A model generated the notes under the pieces. It made no database searches. It was not told where the DNA came from and worked only from the letters and a program-made list of their open reading frames with translations. 64,000 bases of DNA from Hymenobacter lapidiphilus (GTDB lineage Bacteria > Bacteroidota > Bacteroidia > Cytophagales > Hymenobacteraceae): contig NZ_JABKAU010000013.1 of NCBI RefSeq assembly GCF_013377885.1, positions 1 to 64,000 of the forward strand, written 5' to 3'. Every line of letters begins with the position of its first letter. The first letter of the stretch is position 1. The translations under genes and the position numbers were made by a program. Below are positions 40,845 to 50,077 of the stretch, piece after piece.

Positions 40845-41219
40845 CTAGAGGGCATACTCGCTCAGGGCCTGGCTCACGTTAGAAATGTCTTTGTTGCTCC
40901 GGAAGGTCTTACTGATGGGCTCGGCCATACCGCGCACCCAAATCTTCAGCTCCGCGTCGAGGTCAAAATGGCCGGTGGTTTCTGTGCTGTACCGCTCGAT
41001 GCTGCGGTAAGGGATGCTCAGGTACTCGCGCTTTTTGCCCGTTACGCCCTGCTTGTCAATCAGCAGCAGCCGTTTGGTGGTGAACACGAGCAGGTCGCGA
41101 ACGACAACGTAGGATTTGCGCACTTCCTCGCCGGGGGCCAGCAGCTGCGCCAGCTCCAGCTGAATGGCGTCGGTGTCGGTTTCGGAAGCGTTGCCCAGCA
41201 GGCCATCGAGAAGTCTCAT
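40845..41219 (-). CDS. Bacterial PH-domain protein (PF08000 type)
   Basis: A 124-residue single PH-like domain: GEEVRKSYVVVRDLLVFTTKRLLLIDKQGVTGKKREYLSIPYRSIERYS, then TTGHFDLDAELKIWVRG and a C-terminal helix DISNVSQALSEYAL. This matches the small cytosolic bacterial PH family. Structures in the family form rings; the ligand is not known. It lies downstream of the M1 peptidase gene and its terminator and is a separate unit. Confidence 0.9.
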   Translation of the reverse strand: MRLLDGLLGNASETDTDAIQLELAQLLAPGEEVRKSYVVVRDLLVFTTKRLLLIDKQGVTGKKREYLSIPYRSIERYSTETTGHFDLDAELKIWVRGMAEPISKTFRSNKDISNVSQALSEYAL

Positions 41220-41257
41220 AGGAAAGAGGATTAAGGTCGTGAGAAATGAATAGCTGC

Positions 41258-41303
41258 TAAACGTAAAGAGCCGGCCTAAAGATAGGCCGGCTCTTTACGT
41301 TTA
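41258..41303 (-). terminator. Terminator after the periplasmic M1 peptidase gene
   Basis: Perfect 21-bp stem (TAAACGTAAAGAGCCGGCCTA and complement) with an AAGA loop, 41 nt past the stop codon on the minus strand. Confidence 0.82.
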
Positions 41304-41343
41304 GGCGGTTGGTATTTCGAGCAGAGCCCGGACTACCGGTTCT

Positions 41344-43707
41344 TTAGTTAGCGCCGCCGCCCGTCGAAGTCGGCGTAGTCAGTGGCTTCTGCTCCTTCTG
41401 CTGCAAAGCCGACTGTTGCATGGGGTTGGGATTAGCGCGCTGCTGGTTTTCGAACAGCTCGAAGCGCGAGGGCGCGGCCTGCTGGGGCCAGGCGTTGTTG
41501 CTCAGGTCGGTGTCGGCGGTCTGCTGGTAGGGGTCGATTACGAAGCTGGCCACCGGCTTTTCCGTCACGAACACCTTGCTGACCTCGGCGTTGTTCTTGC
41601 GCCAGATTTCGGCCGGAATCTGCTGGATTTCCTTCTGGCCGTCGGCGTACGTGAGCTGCATGATGACGGGCATCGTGAGGCCGCCCAGGTTCTTGAGGCT
41701 CACCTCGTACACGTTCAGGCCGCTACCCAGGCGCTGCTGCTGCTCGGGCGTAAGGGTTTTCAGTAGCTGCTGGTAGCGCTGCTGGTCGGCGGGCGTGGCT
41801 ACCAGCGGGTCGTACTGGTTGTAGAAGTCCTTCAGCTCAGGTTTGTCATCAACCAGCGTGCGCGGAATGGCCGTTTGGTTGCGCTGCTGCGAAATGGTGC
41901 GGGGTGCCTGCTCCTTTAGCTCGCGCTGCCGGCCTTTCTCCACGGTTGGGTTCTGCGAGTTGATGTTGTACTGCTTCACGCCGGCAATGGCCAGGTCGGT
42001 GTGCTCGGTAGTGTAAAACCAGCCGCGCCAGAACCAGTCCAAATCCACGGCCGAGGCGTCTTCCATCGTGCGGAAGAAGTCGGCGGGCGTGGGGTGCTTG
42101 TAGGCCCAGCGGCGGGAATACTCCTTGAAGGCGTAGTCGAACAGCTCGCGGCCCATAATCGTTTCGCGCAGAATGTTGAGGCCGATAGCAGGCTTGCCGT
42201 AGGCGTTGTTGCCGAACTGCAGCACCGACTCCGAGTTGGTCATAATCGGGGTCTGCAGGCTCTTATCGGTCCGCATGTAGGGCACAATCTGGGCGGCGTC
42301 GCCGCGGCGCGAAGGGTAGTCACGCTCCCACTCCTGCTCGGCCAGGTACTGCACAAACGAGTTCAGGCCCTCGTCCATCCAGGTCCACTGCCGTTCATCC
42401 GAATTGATAATCATGGGGAAGAAGTTGTGGCCCACTTCGTGGATAATCACCGAAATCATCCCGTATTTACGGTCGGCCGAGTAGGTGCCGTCCTTTTCGG
42501 GGCGGCCACCATTAAAGCTCAGCATAGGGTACTCCATGCCACCCACCGGCCCGTGTACCGAAATGGCCACTGGGTACTCGTAGGGGATGGTGTATTTGGA
42601 ATACACCTTGATGGTGTGCGCAATCACCTCGGTCGAGTACTTGCCCCAGAGCGGGTTGCCCTCCTTGGGGTAGTAGCTCATGCACAGCACGTCCTTGCCG
42701 CCTTGCTTGATGCCCATGGCATCCCAGATAAACTTGCGCGACGATGCCCAGGCGAAGTCACGAACGTTTCTGGCGGCGTAGGTCCAGGTTTTGGTGCCCT
42801 TGGCACGGGTCTGCTCGGCCTTTTCCGCTTCCTGCGGCGACACAATCAAAACCGGGCTTTTAGCACCCTGAGCCTGCTGCAGGCGCTGGCGCTGGGTGCT
42901 GGTCAGCACATCGTTGGGGTTCTGGAGCACACCGGTCGAGCCTACCACGTGGTCGGCGGGGGCCGTAATGCTCACCCGGTAGTCGCCGAAGGGTAGGGCA
43001 AACTCGCCGTTGCCCAGAAACTGCTTGTGCTGCCAGCCCTGGTTGTCGGAGTACACCGCCATGCGGGGGTAGAACTGCGCAATTTCGTAGAGGTAGTTCT
43101 TATCCTCGGGGAAGAACTCGTAACCGCTGCGCTGGTTGATTTTGAGCTGGTCGTTGATGTTATAGCGCCAGCTGATGCTGAACGTAACGGCTTGCTTAGG
43201 CCGCAGGGGCGTAGGCAAATCAATCCGCATCATGGTGTGGTTGATGGTGTAGGGCAGCGCCTTGCCACCTTTCAGCTTCACCTCACCAATCTTGAAACCG
43301 CCGTCAAATCCGTCGCGCTGCATATACTCCATCGCCTGAAAAGGCATCCGGGGCTGGATTTCGCCTACCTGCGTGGAAGTGGTGATGGAGTTCTTGTCGA
43401 GGATGTTCTGGTCGAGCTGCACCCACAGGTAGGTGAGCACGTCGGGCGAGAGGTTGGTGTAGGTAATGTCCTCGTCGCCGGTAATGGCTTGCTTCTCGTC
43501 GTCGAGCCGTACCCGGATGTTGTAGTCGGCCCGCTGTTGCCAGTAGTCGGTACCGGGCGCCCCGGAGGCCGTGCGGTAGACGTTGGGCGTGGGCAGCATC
43601 GTTTCGAGCTGGGCGAATTTATCGGTGCCGGAGTTGGTGTTCTGCGCGGCTGAGGGCAGGGCCAGCAGCGCCGCCAGCCCGGCGGCCAGCAGAGTATTTT
43701 TCAGCAT
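41344..43707 (-). CDS. Exported M1-family metallopeptidase
   Basis: Signal peptide MLKNTLLAAGLAALLALPSAAQ. The N-terminal beta domain (about 60-300) leads to the catalytic domain. The substrate-recognition motif is GPVGGMEYPMLSF and the zinc site is HEVGHNFFP (His423, Glu424, His427) with Glu446 in WTWMDEGLNSF, the exact HExxH-x18-E spacing of M1 enzymes. Residues past 600 are Gln-rich, ending in a disordered Gln/Pro tail (QKPLTTPTSTGGG). With 787 residues it is longer than the catalytic core. It is a periplasmic or surface peptidase; no T9SS domain is seen. It shares only the M1 fold with the fusion at 4111-7749. Confidence 0.93.
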   Translation of the reverse strand: MLKNTLLAAGLAALLALPSAAQNTNSGTDKFAQLETMLPTPNVYRTASGAPGTDYWQQRADYNIRVRLDDEKQAITGDEDITYTNLSPDVLTYLWVQLDQNILDKNSITTSTQVGEIQPRMPFQAMEYMQRDGFDGGFKIGEVKLKGGKALPYTINHTMMRIDLPTPLRPKQAVTFSISWRYNINDQLKINQRSGYEFFPEDKNYLYEIAQFYPRMAVYSDNQGWQHKQFLGNGEFALPFGDYRVSITAPADHVVGSTGVLQNPNDVLTSTQRQRLQQAQGAKSPVLIVSPQEAEKAEQTRAKGTKTWTYAARNVRDFAWASSRKFIWDAMGIKQGGKDVLCMSYYPKEGNPLWGKYSTEVIAHTIKVYSKYTIPYEYPVAISVHGPVGGMEYPMLSFNGGRPEKDGTYSADRKYGMISVIIHEVGHNFFPMIINSDERQWTWMDEGLNSFVQYLAEQEWERDYPSRRGDAAQIVPYMRTDKSLQTPIMTNSESVLQFGNNAYGKPAIGLNILRETIMGRELFDYAFKEYSRRWAYKHPTPADFFRTMEDASAVDLDWFWRGWFYTTEHTDLAIAGVKQYNINSQNPTVEKGRQRELKEQAPRTISQQRNQTAIPRTLVDDKPELKDFYNQYDPLVATPADQQRYQQLLKTLTPEQQQRLGSGLNVYEVSLKNLGGLTMPVIMQLTYADGQKEIQQIPAEIWRKNNAEVSKVFVTEKPVASFVIDPYQQTADTDLSNNAWPQQAAPSRFELFENQQRANPNPMQQSALQQKEQKPLTTPTSTGGGAN

Positions 43708-43770
43708 AAAAAGCAGGTGGGGGTTTTACGTTAGAAAGTTAGGCGTTTTTTGGGTTAGTTGAATGGTAAA

Positions 43771-43888
43771 GGGTTTGCAGAACGCTGTAGGGGCGGGGCT
43801 TGTCCCCGCCCGCCGTTGAACGAAACCTATTCGCATCGTTCAATGGCGGGCGAAGCTAAGCCCCGCCCCTACAGCGTTCGGTAAACCC
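43771..43888. repeat. R2 GC-rich palindromic element, copy c
   Basis: GGGTTTGCAGAACGCTGTAGGGGCGGGG... and complement. The right inner arm contains the GAAGCTAAG variant. The loop has GTTGAACGAAACCTATTCG. The right end (GTAAACCC) is directly next to the HupE-like gene stop codon (43889-43891). Confidence 0.88.
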
Positions 43889-44494
43889 TTAGCTCACCAA
43901 CAGCACCAGCGCAATGCCCAGCGCCGCGCCGCTGCTCACGAGCAGCCAGTCGCGCCGGTCCACGCCCACGCCCCGAATAAGACCGTAGCCTACGGCCAGA
44001 ATCAGCCCCACAATCAGCAGCTGGCCCAGCTCGACGCCCACATTGAAGCTGAATAGCTCCAACACCGGCCGGCGCTGCTGGCCCAGCAGCTCGCGCAGGT
44101 AGCTCGAAAAGCCCAGCCCATGAATCAGCCCGAAGCCTACGGCCAGCAGGTTGGGCAGCGCCAGCACCAGCGGCCCGCCGGTAGTAGCGGCTGGCTCGGT
44201 GCGGCGCAACGCGGCACGGCCGGCGCGGGCCAGGTTCAGCAGGGCGGTGAGGATGATGGTGACCGGAATCAGCGTTTCAATTAGCTGGGGCGAGTAATCT
44301 ACCAGATCGAGCGTAGCCAATGCCAGCGTGAGCGAGTGGCCCACCGTAAAGCTGGTTACCAGCAGCACCACCCGCCGCCAGTCGCGCAATACATAGGGCG
44401 CGCACAGGGCCAGCAGAAACACCAGGTGGTCGTAGGCCTGCAGGTTGAAGATGTGAAAGAAGCCGAGCTGGAGGTAAGTAGTAAAAACGGACAT
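43889..44494 (-). CDS. HupE/UreJ-like membrane protein
   Basis: A 201-residue protein with six or seven predicted transmembrane helices. The conserved features are FHIFNLQAYDHLVFLLALCAP (helix 1-2, with the His-x-x-D-H pattern), TSFTVGHSLTLALA, and GFGLIHGLGFSSYLREL. These His-rich helix ends suggest metal (Ni/Co) handling, as in HupE and UreJ. No urease or hydrogenase genes lie near it, so the actual ion is open. It ends at an R2 element; the large T9SS gene upstream is separated by a terminator. Confidence 0.88.
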   Translation of the reverse strand: MSVFTTYLQLGFFHIFNLQAYDHLVFLLALCAPYVLRDWRRVVLLVTSFTVGHSLTLALATLDLVDYSPQLIETLIPVTIILTALLNLARAGRAALRRTEPAATTGGPLVLALPNLLAVGFGLIHGLGFSSYLRELLGQQRRPVLELFSFNVGVELGQLLIVGLILAVGYGLIRGVGVDRRDWLLVSSGAALGIALVLLVS

Positions 44495-44560
44495 GCGGGC
44501 ACCAAAAGCAATGAACGGGCAAATATCCGAAACCCAGCGACATCGCCTAACGCCAAAAAA

Positions 44561-44594
44561 AAGGAGCCTGCCGACAGCTGTCGGCAGGCTCCTT
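44561..44594 (-). terminator. Terminator of the T9SS repeat-protein gene
   Basis: AAGGAGCCTGCCGACAG and its complement form a perfect 17-bp stem-loop, followed by eight T on the minus strand. Confidence 0.92.
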
Positions 44595-44620
44595 ACGCTC
44601 AGGCAGGAAAGCAGCTCAGG

Positions 44621-47600
44621 CTATTCCTTCACAATGCGGCGCACATCGAGGCCGCCGTCGGTGCGGGCCTTCAGTACATAGACGCCACTGGGCAGCTGGC
44701 TCAGGTCGAGCGGCTGCTCCAGGCGGCCGGCGGGCACCGAAAGGGTGCGCACCAACTGTCCTACCGCATTGTACACAGTCAGCTCCACAACCTTGGTGTA
44801 GCCACCCAGCTTCACCGTCAGGCGTCCGTCGGTGGTGGGGTTGGGGTAGAGCTGCAGCGAAGAACCGGCCAGCGGCTGGCTGCTGGTCGTGATGACGAGC
44901 GGAGCCGAAGGCTGCGAGGTGCAGCCGGACGCGTTGGTCGTCGTTACGGTGTAAGAGCCCAGCTGAGCCGCCGAGTTCACTACGTAGGTTGGGTTGGTAG
45001 CACCGGCAATGGCAGCACCGTTCAGCAGCCACTGGTTGCCGGTGGCCGCGCTGCTCGTGAGCGTGGTAACCGGGCCGTTGTACTGCACCGATACCGTTGG
45101 CTGGGCCGGACGGGCGTTGATGGTGACGCTGAACGTAGCCGTAACCGCCGCGCAGGCTCCCGAAGCAGCCACCGAGTTGGTTACCACGTAGGTGCCGGGC
45201 GTGCTGGTGGTCAGGTTGATAACGCCGGCGGCGCTGATAACCAGACCAGTCGTGCTGCTGAACGTACCGGCCGATGCGCCCGAAGCCAGCACCGGGCTGG
45301 GGTTGGCGGCACCCACGCAATAGTTGGCGCTGGCGTAGCTGAAGCCAGCCGTAGCCGGAGCGGTAATAGTTACGCTGAACGTAGCCGTAACCGCCGCGCA
45401 GGCACCGCTGGCGGCTACCGTGTTGGTTACTACATAGGTGCCAGGCGTGCTGGTACCGGGCGTAATGGCACCAGTCGTAGCATCAATGGTTAAGCCCGTG
45501 GTGCTGCTGAACGTGCCGGCCGTAGCGCCGCTGGCCAGGGTAGGCGTTACGGTGCCGGTAGCCGAAGTGCAGAAGCTGGCCGTTGCGTAGCTGAAACCGG
45601 CCGTGGCCGGAGCCGTAATGGTAACGCTGAACGTGGCCGTAACCGCCGCGCAGCCACCGGAAGCAGCCACCGTGTTGGTAACCACATAGGTGCCTGGCGT
45701 GCTGGTACCGGGCGTAATGGTACCGGTGGCGGGATCGAGAATCAGACCTGCGGTGCTGCTGAACGCACCGGCCGTAGCGCCGCTAGTCAGAACAGGGGCT
45801 ACCGAGCCAGTAGTCGAAGTGCAGAGCGAAGCGCTGGCATAGCTAAAGCCAGCCGTGGCCGGAGCCGTAATCGTTACACTGAACGTAGCCGTAACCACGG
45901 CGCAGCCTCCTGAGGCGGCTACCGTGTTGGTAACCACATAGGTGCCTGGCGTGCTGGTACCGGGCGTAATGGCGCCAGTTGTAGCATCAATGCTTAGCCC
46001 CGAGGTGCTGGAGAACGTGCCAGCTGTAGCGCCCGTTGCCAGCGTAGGCGTTACGGTGCCGGTAGCCGAAGTGCAGAAGCTGGCAGTTGCGTAACTGAAG
46101 CCAGCCGTGGCCGGAGCCGTGATGGTGACGCTGAACGTAGCCGAAGAGGGGCAGGTACCGCCCACGCTGTAGGTTACCACATACGTGCCCGCCGTGCTGG
46201 CGCTCAGGTTGATGACGCCGGTAGCGGCGTCGAGGCTCAGCCCCGTCGTGCTGCTGAACGTGCCGCCCGCCGTGCCCGTGATGGTGGGCGTGGGGTTGGT
46301 GCCGCTCTGGCAGAAGGTGGCGCTGGCGTACGTGAACGTGGCCGTGGTGGCCGGGTTCACGGTTACCGTTACCGGAGCCGAGTACACCGTGCGGCTATCA
46401 GCCGTCGTGAGCACGGCCCGGAAGGTGGTCGTAACGGTCAGGTTGGTGAAGGTGTACGTCGAGCCGGTGTTGGTGCCGGCTACGGCTGCAAAGCCGCTGC
46501 CGGTGTTGGCCTCATAACCCGTTACGGTGCCGGTGTTGCCGGTCAGTGTGAGCGTACCGGTATTCGAACCAGCGCACACGGCGGCTACCGATGAGGCCAG
46601 CGTACCGCCCTCGGTGTTGGCCAGCGCGAAGAAATCGTTGCCGGGCGTCAGGTCCTGGGTCGAAACGATGCCGGTAGTTGGAGTGGCAATGGCCACGCCG
46701 CCAAGGCTGGCGTAGCTGCCGCTGGCCGTAGCCGCCTGGGCCACAACGGCCGTGGCGGGGTCACCGAGCACGTCATCTGCGCCGTAGCTGAGCTGCACGC
46801 GTGCCGTGGCCGGCAGGGCAGCCGAGTTTTCGAAGCGCACGTAGCGCGTGGGGTTCAGTCCCGAAAGTCCGCCCGAAAGCATACCGCCCGTGGCAGCCTT
46901 TACAACCGTAGCAGTAAACAGCTGGTCGGTAGCAGTCGTAATACCGGTTACCACTACCGGCCGCCAGCCGGCAGCGTCGCCCACGGCAAAAATACGTCTT
47001 GCGGGCGTGGCACTATTCACCACAATGCCCAGCGGCCCGTTCACGTAGCTCGTGGCCGAGCCAGTGGGTAGGGTGGCGGCAGCCTTGCCAATAACCAGGG
47101 TGTTGGCCGCCGAGGTAGTGAATATCCCTGCCTGCAGCGTGAACGAATCGAAACCGCCGGTTACCGTCAGGTTGCCGCCCGTTAGCGTAACTCCCTGCGG
47201 GTTTTTCATGTCGAGGTAGAATACACTGCGACTGGCAGGAACCTCAACCCCGGTGGTGCGGGACGTTAGCTCTGGATCGTAAATCAGATACAGACCACTC
47301 GTTGCCAGGTCGAAGGTGGGAGCCACATCGAAGTTGCCAGTCGATGTAGTGGGGTTGTTGTAGCCAAACGACAGGACGGCCAGCGACGTAGCAGTGCTTT
47401 GAATGGTGAGGTTGTTGGCTTTAGCAACATTACCCGTGAATATGTTCACCGTGCGCGCCGTCACGGGTACGTCGATCGAAACGCCGCCACCGTTGTTGTC
47501 AAAGGCGAGTTGCCGAACAGGATTGGTGAAAGTGCCCGTGCCACCTAGCGTTTGAGGAACGCTGCCTGCAAAATAAAGTACGCTGCCAGCCGTGGCGGCG

Positions 47601-49063
47601 GTTGTAGGGGTGGCCGCTACAGATGCGGTATTCGCCGTGAACGTGCCGTTGTTGATAATGGCAGGTCCTACCTGGAAGAAGATTGCCGCTCCCACATTAA
47701 ACGTAGCCCCGGCACCAACCGTCAGGTTGCCATAGTTAAAGGTATTACCAGCCAGGGTCACTGAACTAGCCGTTCCGGCATTGCCGACGACAATGCTGGG
47801 CGTGTTGCCTGCAATGCGGAAGTTGAAGTTGGTGGCCGTTGCGGCCGTGCCTACGTTCAGCGTGCCACCCGTAATGAGTGGTGTACCGCTCACGTTGTAA
47901 TCAAGGCCTGGCGCGGTGGCCCCGTTACGATTTACTAGGTTAATGGTGCCGCCCGAAATATTTACGGCCACGGCCGTTGTAGCGGTGCTCTGAAAAAGGC
48001 CAAAGCTGGAGCTGCTCGACGTGCTGCCCAAAGTCATCACGTTAAGTGTGCCGCCGCTAAGGGTGAATCTCGTGGCGTTGCCCGCGTTGCTGAACCGTGC
48101 TACCGAATTAAACGTGCCGCCTTCTTGGGTGTAAACCGAGTTTGCCCCCAGCGTCAGCGAGTTGCCAAGCGAAGTGCCCACAGTATATGTGCCCGCCGAA
48201 ATCCGCAACAGTCCGTTTATGGTGGCCGAACCTAACTGGCCCGCCACCGTGAAGTTGGGGTTGTTCAGCCAGAAGCCGCCGGTGGCCGGAACGATATAGG
48301 CCGCCGCGTTGCCGAATACCTTGTTGCTGATGGTGGCCGTACCCGAGATTTTCAGGGTGCCGGTCATGTCGTCGGCCGGCGTGGTGCCTGTGGTGCGCGT
48401 CAGCAGAAAACCGTCGCCACTGGTGCTGCTGCCTTTCACCGACAGCGTCGGCAGGTCCATTTCCACTACGTCGGCCTGCACCGATTTGGCCAGCGAAATG
48501 CTTTGCAGATCGGTGACGCCGCTACCGCCAAACGTGGCATTGCCCGCGCCGGTGAAGCGCAGGTCGGAGCCGATGGCGGAGGTGGCGCTCAGATCGAGGG
48601 TGCCGTTGTTGGTTACATTGCCGCCCACTGCCAGGCGGTAGCTGGTAGTAGCAGAGTTGAGCAGCGAACCGTTGGGAGCTATCCGGAGCGAGGCCGCGCT
48701 GGCCGCTACGTCGAGCGTCACGGTCGCGCCGTCGACGATGGTTACGTCATCGGTGGCCGATGGTACCGCGCCGCCGTCCCAGGTGGCGGGGTCGCTCCAG
48801 TTGCCACCCGTGGCGGTAGAAGAAATAACAGCCAGAGCACCGCGCCGAACGGCCCGCGGGGTCGCTAGCGGGGTTATTGGCCGGGCCGCCGGAGCGGGTA
48901 GCGCCATGCGGGTCGCCATTTCGACCGATTTCAGCAGCGGGCGCTGCTGGGCCGTGGTGGGCAGGGCCGGTAGCAGGCCCAGCGTCAGTAGCAGCGCCGG
49001 CCGCCAGCCCGTCAGGAGCCGGCTGGTTGTGGTCGCCACCGTGGTAAGTAAGGTTTCTGTCAT
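44621..49063 (-). CDS. Large T9SS-secreted repeat protein (adhesin-like)
   Basis: The 1480-residue protein has an ATG at 49063 and a long signal peptide ending near PALPTTAQQ. Residues about 80-750 form a parallel-beta-like region rich in Gly/Thr/Asn (GNVTNNGTLDLS, ISGGTINLVNRNG, ITGGTLNVGTA), of the autotransporter or polymorphic-barrel kind. After about 850 come five Ig-like modules of about 84 residues with the pattern FSYASASxC...GTFSSTTGL...GTYVVTNTVAASGGC..VTATFSVTI. One further Ig-like unit and a type A T9SS sorting domain (LQLYPNPTTDG ... LPSGVYVLKARTDGG ... RRIVKE) end it. It is probably exported across the outer membrane and anchored or released; a role in adhesion is inference. Confidence 0.93.
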   Translation of the reverse strand: MTETLLTTVATTTSRLLTGWRPALLLTLGLLPALPTTAQQRPLLKSVEMATRMALPAPAARPITPLATPRAVRRGALAVISSTATGGNWSDPATWDGGAVPSATDDVTIVDGATVTLDVAASAASLRIAPNGSLLNSATTSYRLAVGGNVTNNGTLDLSATSAIGSDLRFTGAGNATFGGSGVTDLQSISLAKSVQADVVEMDLPTLSVKGSSTSGDGFLLTRTTGTTPADDMTGTLKISGTATISNKVFGNAAAYIVPATGGFWLNNPNFTVAGQLGSATINGLLRISAGTYTVGTSLGNSLTLGANSVYTQEGGTFNSVARFSNAGNATRFTLSGGTLNVMTLGSTSSSSSFGLFQSTATTAVAVNISGGTINLVNRNGATAPGLDYNVSGTPLITGGTLNVGTAATATNFNFRIAGNTPSIVVGNAGTASSVTLAGNTFNYGNLTVGAGATFNVGAAIFFQVGPAIINNGTFTANTASVAATPTTAATAGSVLYFAGSVPQTLGGTGTFTNPVRQLAFDNNGGGVSIDVPVTARTVNIFTGNVAKANNLTIQSTATSLAVLSFGYNNPTTSTGNFDVAPTFDLATSGLYLIYDPELTSRTTGVEVPASRSVFYLDMKNPQGVTLTGGNLTVTGGFDSFTLQAGIFTTSAANTLVIGKAAATLPTGSATSYVNGPLGIVVNSATPARRIFAVGDAAGWRPVVVTGITTATDQLFTATVVKAATGGMLSGGLSGLNPTRYVRFENSAALPATARVQLSYGADDVLGDPATAVVAQAATASGSYASLGGVAIATPTTGIVSTQDLTPGNDFFALANTEGGTLASSVAAVCAGSNTGTLTLTGNTGTVTGYEANTGSGFAAVAGTNTGSTYTFTNLTVTTTFRAVLTTADSRTVYSAPVTVTVNPATTATFTYASATFCQSGTNPTPTITGTAGGTFSSTTGLSLDAATGVINLSASTAGTYVVTYSVGGTCPSSATFSVTITAPATAGFSYATASFCTSATGTVTPTLATGATAGTFSSTSGLSIDATTGAITPGTSTPGTYVVTNTVAASGGCAVVTATFSVTITAPATAGFSYASASLCTSTTGSVAPVLTSGATAGAFSSTAGLILDPATGTITPGTSTPGTYVVTNTVAASGGCAAVTATFSVTITAPATAGFSYATASFCTSATGTVTPTLASGATAGTFSSTTGLTIDATTGAITPGTSTPGTYVVTNTVAASGACAAVTATFSVTITAPATAGFSYASANYCVGAANPSPVLASGASAGTFSSTTGLVISAAGVINLTTSTPGTYVVTNSVAASGACAAVTATFSVTINARPAQPTVSVQYNGPVTTLTSSAATGNQWLLNGAAIAGATNPTYVVNSAAQLGSYTVTTTNASGCTSQPSAPLVITTSSQPLAGSSLQLYPNPTTDGRLTVKLGGYTKVVELTVYNAVGQLVRTLSVPAGRLEQPLDLSQLPSGVYVLKARTDGGLDVRRIVKE
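45341..46348 (-). repeat. Tandem 252-bp coding repeats inside the T9SS protein gene
   Basis: The same landmark (GAAGCC preceding the Ala-Pro-rich junction) recurs at 45341, 45593, 45845 and 46097, exactly 252 bp (84 codons) apart. Copies 1 to 3 are near-identical at the DNA level; the outermost copies are more diverged, consistent with unequal exchange. Confidence 0.9.
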
Positions 49064-49672
49064 GTGGATAAATAAGAAGGTGGGAAAAGAAAAACAGCCG
49101 GTGGCCAACTGGCAGCCGGTAAACTATGGCCGACCCACGCCGCGCCGCCCGGCAGATGACGGGCAGCTGTGGTGGAGCCGTTTGTGGCCAAGTTGATTTG
49201 TGGGGAGAGATGGAGTAGTGGGTAGCTATTGAATTGCACCGAGGTAACCAAGCGTAAGTTGTATTAATAGTAGCTTAAGATTGCCCAATATCCGGATTAT
49301 AATGTGTTCGACAAGCATAGATTCTGGATTGGTTAGATATTTTTTTGACCCTACAGAAATTACTCCGGTCAGCTTCGTCGCCAAATGCCTGAAACCAGCC
49401 ATAAATGCCAGCTAACCGCTGTAACCCATTGTCCTACCGGTGCCCGTTGCTGCGGGCCGGGTGGGCGTTCTGCCACGTTACTGCCTCGGTCGATATCCCA
49501 ATCACCCCCAACTGAAGGGGCCGCCAGCCATGGCGCAGAAGAGGGGAGCCGTGGCTGGTCCTGCGCACAGCACAGCTACTCCAATACACCAGCCATAATA
49601 GAATATTTAGAAGATTCAGGCTATTGAAATAAGTCCTATATTGCGCCGGTTTTTTGCTATCCTTCTTACTCT
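49064..49672. other. 609-bp intergenic region without a supported gene
   Basis: No recurring element is seen here. The region becomes AT-rich at about 49230-49370 and 49580-49650. TATATTGC at 49637-49644 resembles the Bacteroidota -7 box and could serve the gene at 49673. Short frames exist but lack protein character. Confidence 0.5.
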
Positions 49673-50074
49673 GTGCTGCTTCGCCTACTTGGTCCAGGAC
49701 TCCTGCTAGGCCTCGGTTGCCTGACTGCCACGGCCCAGGATTTCTACAGCCCAGACGTTGCGACTTTCAAACAGAAGCCGCGCAGTCGGTACCTGCACAA
49801 CGATACGGCCCAGGCTATCATCAACCTCTACGGCAAGCGGCAGGCCGACGGGGCCAGCTGGATTCTGAGCAGTGCGCTGTTGGCCGCGGCCCCGATCGTG
49901 GGCTACGGGGCTGCCAAGCTGGCCGCGTTCAGCAACCGCAAGCTCGAACAGGTATTGGCTGGTTACGCGGCCGGACAGCCCCTACCGGCCCTGCTGCGCC
50001 GCAAGCTGAAACCCCGCTTTTTCAACGAATCCATTATGCCCTACGTGCCTGTTCAGGCCGTTCCAGCCCGCTAA
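49673..50074 (+). CDS. Small exported protein, family member 1 of 3
   Basis: GTG start, 133 residues. The leader MLLRLLGPGLLLGLGCLTATAQ is a signal peptide. The mature part has TAQAIINLYGKRQADGASWILSSALLAAAPIVGYGAAKLAAFS (a long hydrophobic Ala/Gly helix), followed by KLEQVLAGYAAGQPLPALLRRKLKPRFF. The pattern 'short acidic start - hydrophobic Gly/Ala helix - Y-x(3)-G/K-x-(L/I)-P-x(3)-R-x-L-K-x-R-x-F' is shared with the broken gene at 50078 and the gene at 51697. The family is not one I can name. Probably periplasmic or inner-membrane anchored. Confidence 0.75.
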   Translation: MLLRLLGPGLLLGLGCLTATAQDFYSPDVATFKQKPRSRYLHNDTAQAIINLYGKRQADGASWILSSALLAAAPIVGYGAAKLAAFSNRKLEQVLAGYAAGQPLPALLRRKLKPRFFNESIMPYVPVQAVPAR

Positions 50075-50077
50075 ATC

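Noticed and set aside
45341..46348. Regular 252-bp repeats considered as a CRISPR or satellite
   Set aside because: The repeats keep the reading frame and encode Ig-like modules; there are no short direct repeats with unique spacers.
49385..49627. 80-codon plus-strand frame in the gap before 49673
   Set aside because: Cys/Pro/Ser-rich, no family character, no promoter or ribosome signal; composition fits random sequence.
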